Shown in pieces: positions 57,609 through 64,000 of a DNA stretch of 64,000 nucleotides. The first letter of the stretch is position 1. Each line of letters begins with the position of its first letter. The stretch comes from Hofstenia miamia (Eukaryota > Xenacoelomorpha > Acoela > Hofsteniidae). The notes beneath the pieces were generated by a model. The model was not told the DNA's origin. It saw only the letters and a program-made list of their open reading frames with translations, and searched no databases. Both the position numbers and the translations under genes were made by a program. The stretch is taken from positions 893,820 to 957,819 of the forward strand of contig CABFPE010000213.1 in the NCBI GenBank assembly GCA_900660155.1, written 5' to 3'.

Positions 57609-58507
57609 TCAACGCTCTCATGCCGACAATATTTTTATAAAACTTTTTTATCACCGGCTATTGGCCAAAATATATCAAGTATATGTAGTAAACTGTAAAA
57701 TATTTAAAAAAGCTTATACTCATTTTAACTTTTTAATGAAGTTTGCTTATTGACTTATTTTGTATATTCTTGAAATAATTCAATTCAAAAACACAAAATA
57801 CAAAAAACGTTTTTGGCAATAATTGTGATTTTAGTGTATATCTTCTACATTAAACATATTTTTCATATCCGAGTTTAACTGAGATTTATCTTTAAAATGA
57901 AAATTAAGAGTTCTGCAAATGACTCACGGAGACACTATATAGTATATTACTAATAAATTTATAATCTCACAACTAGAATCATACCACTCATTAATTGGCA
58001 GGCAAATCACATGCCCGTTGAATCGAATCCCCACCTGAAGCGCCTGCAAAACACTAGTAGTCACGCGGAATATACTGTATACTGCACTAATAGATATATT
58101 CTTAAAATATATAATAGAGATTTTAGGAATAATATCAATATTGATATTCCAATGGTTTTTTGTTAGGTTGGTGTCTCTTTTTCACGCTATGTACAATTTT
58201 TATTAATTACTCTGGTGATTGTTGCAACATACAACCCTGTGATTTATTGATTTTTTCTACATATACCAAAGCAAAACTGCTAAAATTCCACTGGTAGCAT
58301 TTAAATACAATATTCATTTAAAAAATCATAAACTGTACAGATCAGTATTTGCCTATAAAATAGATATTCAAAACCATTTTTATATTTTTTTCCAACTGAA
58401 ATGTTTAATATTTACTGAATGTTATTAATGAAAATTTATTCGTTTTTATCAAATATTTTATTTCAATTTTGATGATTAATTCCGTGGTAAATTAGAAACT
58501 AAGTCAC
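57609..58507. other. upstream region of the first GPCR gene
   Basis: No frame of note. The last 30 bp before the start codon (TTCCGTGGTAAATTAG ... CTAAGTCAC) are conserved upstream of the second GPCR, suggesting a shared 5' UTR or promoter element. No clear TATA box spacing can be assigned. Confidence 0.5.
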
Positions 58508-59359
58508 ATGAACTACACATTGAGAGAATCATATAACTACATAACATTATTGGAACGTACATTTTCTATTATAATGATATCCACTGCCATCTTCGGAATT
58601 GCGCTCAACAGCTTCTTCGCCTATGTTTTGTACAAACTCCCAAGCACTCCTTCGCGTGTTTATTTGAAATTTCTTTCAATCATCGCCATAATCTCATTGA
58701 TAATCGATGGTGTTTTGGAAAACATCTGGAAATATTTCGTAGCACCCGATGGCCTTCTAAGCACTTTGTTAACAATAGTGGATGCTGGCACAACAGATAT
58801 TTCGTATAACGCGGTTGTGCTTGTAGCACTTGATAGGTATATAGCAATCAATCATCGCCCCTTTTATCGTTCCGTATTCGATTACAATTCCGTGGCAAGT
58901 TGTTTAATTGCCACAATTGTAACAACTATTTTTTCTGTACTATTCATCAATCGATTTTTGATTAATTTTCATGATGGTGGGCTTCTGACTTCTTCTTCTT
59001 TCACAGATCATTGGGTAAGTATTTCAGAAGAATTTATTGCAGTTGGATTTCCACTATTTGTTGTCTTACCGCTAAATATTTTATCTATTGCGAAAATCAA
59101 TTCCATTATGCCAAAAAGCGGTACTGCGAAAACGGCGGTAATGAGTTTGCATTTGGTTTCCTTTACATTTCTTTCCATACTCATACCTGAATTTATCTTT
59201 TACAACTTGTATCTTTGGATATTTTCGGAATATGGTGAAAGCTATTTAACTACAACTTTATTTTTCCTACATAACTTCTGTACGGTTCTCAACGACTCAT
59301 TTAATTTTTGTATCTATTTGCTACCCTCTACCGAAATGCGGCGGGTACTGTTTAGTTGA
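58508..59359 (+). CDS. Intronless class A (rhodopsin-like) GPCR, orphan
   Basis: 283 residues, one exon. TM1 is about 19-42 with the GIALNSFFAYV asparagine motif. TM2 is about 53-75 with Asp in LIIDG. TM3 is about 86-111, ending ALDRYIAINH with an intact DRY. TM4 is about 129-150, and TM5 about 171-196 (FIAVGFPLFVVLPLNILSI). TM6 is about 210-238 with a Pro in LIPEFIF but no CWxP. TM7 ends SFNFCIYLLPS in place of NPxxY. N2 (NYT) is a possible N-glycosylation site. No cysteine is found at the extracellular end of TM3 or in the second extracellular loop, so the usual disulfide is absent. Third intracellular loop and C-tail are very short. The start is fixed by the conserved ATG and MNYT shared with the paralogue. 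The ligand cannot be told; a peptide or chemosensory orphan group is likely. GPCRs of this class signal through G proteins at the plasma membrane. Confidence 0.92.
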   Translation: MNYTLRESYNYITLLERTFSIIMISTAIFGIALNSFFAYVLYKLPSTPSRVYLKFLSIIAIISLIIDGVLENIWKYFVAPDGLLSTLLTIVDAGTTDISYNAVVLVALDRYIAINHRPFYRSVFDYNSVASCLIATIVTTIFSVLFINRFLINFHDGGLLTSSSFTDHWVSISEEFIAVGFPLFVVLPLNILSIAKINSIMPKSGTAKTAVMSLHLVSFTFLSILIPEFIFYNLYLWIFSEYGESYLTTTLFFLHNFCTVLNDSFNFCIYLLPSTEMRRVLFS

Positions 59360-60031
59360 CAAGTATAATATGTTCCTTCTATAGTCTCCGATTTTCATTG
59401 GTCAAAGGGCATATTTTATTTAATTCATGCGTTTTAAGAGCTGTTTTCCAAAAATCATAAAACTTGCTCATGTTTTATTAATTAAAAGTTTTAATTTTTT
59501 CTTAGGTATTTTGATTTTTTCTATCTATATACATTATTGGTGTAAGATGCAACCTTGAAATTTTGTTGAAGTAATATGCTTTTAAAATAATGTTTTCTTT
59601 CATATGCCTAAAATCAAATTTCTCTTCTGGCACTTCTATGAGCGTATTCTGCGAGTAAAACTTTTCTCAACAAAATAAACAAAGGAGCAAGCAATTTAAA
59701 CATGGATTGTGAAATCCATTATTAATAAATTTTTTATTTAATTAATTTCCTGGGAAAACCAGATTAGCAAGATTCCCAGAAGATTTACTTATCTCAACAT
59801 TGCGAATATCAATGACTTAATTTTTGTTACTCACAATCGTAGTAAAGATTTTAATAGGTGCCATGTTTGCAGTTTTGTTCTCACAAAGTGACAACTATTT
59901 AAGCACAGACACTATCCCATTCAGTTAATATAATAGCATACACTATTAAAACTTGCTCCTGATGTATCGGCTGAAAGAATTCGTTCAAGTGCTATAGAAA
60001 ATAATTTTCAATTTTCTAATTGAATTATGAG

Positions 60032-60119
<88 letters not shown>

Positions 60120-61607
60120 GGACACTACAAGGTTTTTCGTAGATAATTGAAACTAAATATACATGAAAAAGATGGTTACCATAAAAGGTTCAGATGAAAT
60201 TTAATATTTTCTTTTTATTGCAGAGAAAAGATCAAACATCACTGTTTGCGTACCTGATTCACCCGCTAAACGATTAATGTTTTTTGATATCTTTAACAAG
60301 CGAAGATTATTTAAAGATTGTCCAATTTATTATGATTATAGTTTAGAAACTTCCGATTATTTTCAATTATGTTCCTGCTCTTTGCTTATTGAAATCGTTT
60401 TATAATATAACCCTATTGTATCTTTAGAGCACCAAACCGTTTTTTCCGCATTTTCAAATAATTTTCCTCAAACCGATTACGAAATTTGGGAATTTTAGGA
60501 TTTGCACACCTGCATGGATAAGTGCGATTCTTTTTTGTGATGAAAATCTGTGATAAAAATTATGTGTTTTTGAATAATATGCGATTTTCATAATAATGTT
60601 AAAAGTCTTCCCACACCTACTGCTCAGATAATAAACGGTCAGAATCCCATGCCAAAAATTACTAGTCTCGACTATTTTGTTTTCTGTAACTAAATCAAGT
60701 CTGTCAATGCTCTTCATGCGCGAATTAAGGATGAAAAATGACTTCAGAAACCATATACAATTGCGGGTTTTAAAGATTAGATTTCAGATATCGATATTTT
60801 AAATTGATCAAATCTAGATCAAAACCTAGAGCCACACCTAAGTTCAAAGTTTAATTGTCTAGATTAAAATAGATCATCTTTAGAGAGCTATATCTCCATG
60901 AGTTTTTTTAACTATCCACCCAATTTACATTTCCATCGTTTTTAGAGCGATAAATATAATCGCTCGGAACTCGCATTTTATAGGTATGACTACATGCTAT
61001 TGGCCATTTTGTAGAGTTTGAAATCCAATAAATCTCATATATCAGTCCGTTATTGTAGAAACGCAAACCATCGTATGTCAGGGACTCAAACACAAATTTA
61101 TCGATTTCTAGTTTTTATACATATCTATTCTTATAAATTTCTTTTCTATAAATTCATGGAATTTTGTAAAACATTCTTTATTTTGTTGTTAAAAATGGCT
61201 TTTTCTATATGATTGCTAGACCAATTGTTTCTGTTTCCATAATAAGTTGTTTTAAAAAAATCTACAGACCGTATTTTTAAAATCCCTGTTTGTAAAAAAA
61301 TCAGCAATACGTCCTATATTCCGATGTATATTCACACTGTGGTAAAGAATCTGTCATAAGATTTTATTTTGCCCTTGGTTAGGTCAACCTTTGAATTCTT
61401 ACATCAAACACGAGAATGTTTTGAGATTTATTTGTACATTTTGTGTAATATTGACAGTTATTGTTAATGATTTCAATGGTCTGACTTATATGACTATTTT
61501 CTCGCTTTACGCTCTTTATAATCAAGTGTGAAAGTATATCCTTATACTAGGTTTTATAATGCGTGGTAATTTATAAATTCCGTGGCAAATTATAAAAGCT
61601 AAGTCAC
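59360..61607. other. intergenic region between the two GPCR paralogues
   Basis: About 2.2 kb with no convincing gene. AATAAA at about 59676 may be a polyadenylation signal of the first GPCR. Contains the (GTT)n tract listed separately. The last 31 bp before the second start codon match those before the first. Confidence 0.55.
60031..60119. repeat. (GTT)n microsatellite, about 30 units
   Basis: Uninterrupted GTT units from 60031 to 60119. It is not in a credible reading frame. Likely to vary in length between individuals. Confidence 0.97.
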
Positions 61608-62471
61608 ATGAACTACACAGTGAGTGAATCATCTAATATGAATATGTTTTTGGAAAAACTATTTTCTACTATAATGATATCCACTGCCATCTTCGGAATT
61701 GCGCTCAATTGCTTCTTCGCTTACGTTTTGTACAAACTCCCAAGCACTCCTTCGCGTGTGTATTTGAAATTTCTTTCAATCATTTCTATAGTCTCATTGT
61801 TATTCGACGGTATTTTCGAAAACATTTGGAAATATTTCATATCACACGAAGGCTTTCTAAACACGTTTTTAACAATAGTGGACGTTGGTACAACAGATGT
61901 TTCGTATAACGCGGTTGTGCTCGTAGCACTTGATAGATACCTAGCAATCAATCATTACAACTTTTATCGCATTTACTTTAATTTTAAATCTATCGCAATT
62001 TATTTAATTGCCACAGTTGTAATAACTATTTTTACCTTGTTCTTCTTCAATCGGTTTTTTCTTCGTGTTGAGAATGAAGGATTTTTGGGAGCTACATCTT
62101 TTATAGAATATTGGGTCTGTATTTCTGAAGAATTTATCGCAGTTGTATTTCCAATATTGATTGTGGTTCCACTAAATATTTTATCCAGTTCGAAAATCAT
62201 TACCATTATGCCAAATAACTCTACGGCGAGGACTGCTGCGACAAGTCTGCATTTGGTTTCTTTTACATTTCTTGCCTTCCTCATACCTGAATTTATTTTT
62301 TACAATTTATATCTTTGGGAATTACTGAAAAATGATGGGAGCTATTTAAAAATCGTGCTCAATTTCCTTCATAAATACTTCAGTGTGCTCATTGACTCGT
62401 TTAATTTTTGTATATATTTGTTGCCGTCTGCCGAAATGCGGAATATTTTATTTAATAATAGGAATTTATAA
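61608..62471 (+). CDS. Intronless class A GPCR, tandem paralogue
   Basis: 287 residues, aligned end to end with the 283-residue receptor 3.1 kb upstream at roughly two-thirds identity by eye. TM1 to the first intracellular loop is almost identical (GIALNCFFAYVLYKLPSTPS). DRY is intact (ALDRYLAINH), TM6 has FLIPEFIFYNLYLW, and TM7 ends SFNFCIYLLPSAEMR. It differs most in the extracellular N-terminus, the second extracellular loop and the TM7 entry, the usual ligand-facing parts. There is one Cys (WVCIS) near the top of TM5 but none at the top of TM3, so again no canonical disulfide. The C-tail is five residues longer (NNRNL). N2 (NYT) glycosylation site conserved. Same strand and same proximal upstream sequence: a tandem gene duplication with divergence of binding surfaces. 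Confidence 0.92.
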   Translation: MNYTVSESSNMNMFLEKLFSTIMISTAIFGIALNCFFAYVLYKLPSTPSRVYLKFLSIISIVSLLFDGIFENIWKYFISHEGFLNTFLTIVDVGTTDVSYNAVVLVALDRYLAINHYNFYRIYFNFKSIAIYLIATVVITIFTLFFFNRFFLRVENEGFLGATSFIEYWVCISEEFIAVVFPILIVVPLNILSSSKIITIMPNNSTARTAATSLHLVSFTFLAFLIPEFIFYNLYLWELLKNDGSYLKIVLNFLHKYFSVLIDSFNFCIYLLPSAEMRNILFNNRNL

Positions 62472-64000
62472 TTTTTGTTATGAAGTTTGTTGCATTTTTA
62501 AACACAACAAAGTTTCGCTGAATATGTAATAATGATTTTATTTATAAATCGAAAAGTACATTTTTGTTCACAGTAGAGCTTAGACAATAGTGATAACGAA
62601 ACTTTACATAATTTTTTTCAAATCTTTATTAGTTAGTAATCACACAACTTTTATTTTTAACACTATAGACTTTCTGTTGTTTATTTCATTTCGGACAGTT
62701 AAATGCTGCAGGTTTTGCGAAATTTCAGAATTTCTACATTGACTAGTTTATAGGGTAATATATTTTAGCCAATATAGTTGACTTGAAATTTCAGGATCTT
62801 CTCCGGTGTGAAATTCTTTGTAAGCAAGAATGCACATGTGCCACAGAATACGTTGGCGGAATTAGTCGACATTCTTGCTCTATGCTGGTAGAACAAGCAA
62901 TAATTGGAGTTTTTGTGAACTTCTATAAAAAATCTCAATTTTTTTACAACGCAAGCCTAAAATGTCATATAGTTGTAACTTGAAAATGAAGTTTTTGTAG
63001 CATTTGGACTTTCATGATTTTTAATATTTACCAAATATGGCTCCTATTTAGGATAAAGTCGTCATCTTAAGGATGGTTTGTTTTCAACTTCATCACATGT
63101 GTTTTGATCAGGGTTGAGCATTCAATAAAAGACACATAATATGATTAACCGAATCCGGCCTAAGCATCTATTAATTTCCTTACCCGACCCGGCCCGGCAC
63201 AACTTTACCTAATCTGACAAAATACTCAATACAAATTATTGTGCACGAAGCAGACTCGACCCAATATCCATCTCTGGTTTGGTTGATAAAATCAGATTTT
63301 TTTTATATTCATATTTATTAATAGGAATTAGTGAGAATATTTGGCGAGAAAGTTTCTCGCATATTTCAATAGGGTGTATCTTACACTACATTTGCAGTGC
63401 GTATATGTCATTTGCATACACAACATAATTGTTCACCTGGAAACAAGGAATTAATTATTATTAAAAAACTTTCAATCCCAGAATTTTATTAATACATTTT
63501 TAGATCAGTACTGGAAGCTGGACATTAATTGACCCCAACCCTTTAAAACTGTCACTAGTCTCATGACAAAATTTCGCACTTTTGTTGTGTCGTGACGTAC
63601 TAAATATCTAAAAACTATCTTAATACTGTTGACGTATCTGCTGCATTTGGTTTCAATTTTGCACCTATAGTAATATCTGGCCTAACCTAATTCTATCTCT
63701 ACCTCTGGGTAAACTTGGATTAAGTTGACCCTATCATTACAACCCGACCTTACATTTTCCAATTTATTTAAAATAATGATAACTTCAGAATTATTATTGA
63801 AGCTCTACAGAAATACAATTTCCGTGTAATTAATAGTTTATATTATTGCTCAGATAAACGCAATTGATATTTCATTATATATAAGAAATAATCATAAACT
63901 ACTGACAATTATTCCCTCCATATTTATAGGCACAGCTGCGAAACTTTCCAAATGAGTACTCGTTGAAATATTAGAAATCTCTCATTCGCTATTTTCTTCA
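62472..64000. other. no clear gene
   Basis: AT-rich intergenic DNA. A Cys-rich candidate exon lies at 62795-62887 (acceptor AAATTTCAG, then codons for RCEILCKQECTCATEYVGG, donor CTG|GTAGAA), without partner exons. A GC-richer patch (CCCGACCCGGCCCGGC, about 63183-63198) belongs to the same dispersed type seen at 420-490 and 43720-43800. Confidence 0.45.

Noticed and set aside
58660-58851. Antisense frames inside both GPCR genes
   Set aside because: Mirror images of conserved receptor codons; the sense strand has a full seven-helix protein.

Overview
The window looks like a nuclear contig from an AT-rich, transposon-rich invertebrate. The evidence is a spliced gene built from repeated EGF-like exons, two intronless class A GPCR genes, and many decayed eukaryotic transposons (R4/Dong-like and CR1/L2-like LINEs, piggyBac, Tc1/mariner, hAT-type MITEs, a Ty3/Gypsy LTR element). 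Nothing bacterial is seen. The phylum cannot be settled by reading alone.

Layout. 1-3.0 kb: mostly empty, with a weak LIM-like remnant on the minus strand. 3.0-11.6 kb, plus strand: part of a gene encoding tandem calcium-binding EGF modules. Eight complete exons of 123 or 129 bp, all phase 1-1, are seen, plus two damaged ones. The array has grown by tandem duplication of exon-plus-intron blocks of about 2.5 kb. The 5' and 3' ends of the gene are not in view. 11.6-15.4 kb: no gene, and a 1000-N gap. About 15.4-31.9 kb: a block almost without CpG, holding an old minus-strand Ty3/Gypsy element, two more LTR copies of the same family, a fold-back element and a piggyBac-like remnant with TTAA at both ends. 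It also carries an exact 579-bp duplication beside single-N joins, which is probably an assembly artefact. 32-40 kb: two decayed LINE fragments and a THAP-like zinc-finger remnant. 40-47 kb: mostly empty, with a small piggyBac-type MITE and a mariner remnant. 47.4-49.3 kb: a 5'-truncated R4/Dong-like LINE (RT, CCHC knuckle, restriction-like endonuclease) sitting between (ATT)n tracts. It contains a 142-N gap flanked by the same 30 bp on both sides, so the gap is probably false. 51-57.6 kb: a cluster of small DNA transposons. 58.5-62.5 kb: two tandem intronless GPCR paralogues. The rest is noncoding.

The likely living host genes are the EGF-repeat gene and the two GPCRs. I see no operon-like or defence-like system. 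The most interesting points are the ongoing exon duplication and decay in the EGF gene, the GPCR pair lacking the usual extracellular disulfide, the microsatellite-embedded R4/Dong LINE, the CpG-desert block, and a cluster of elements sharing one terminal motif near 54-55 kb.
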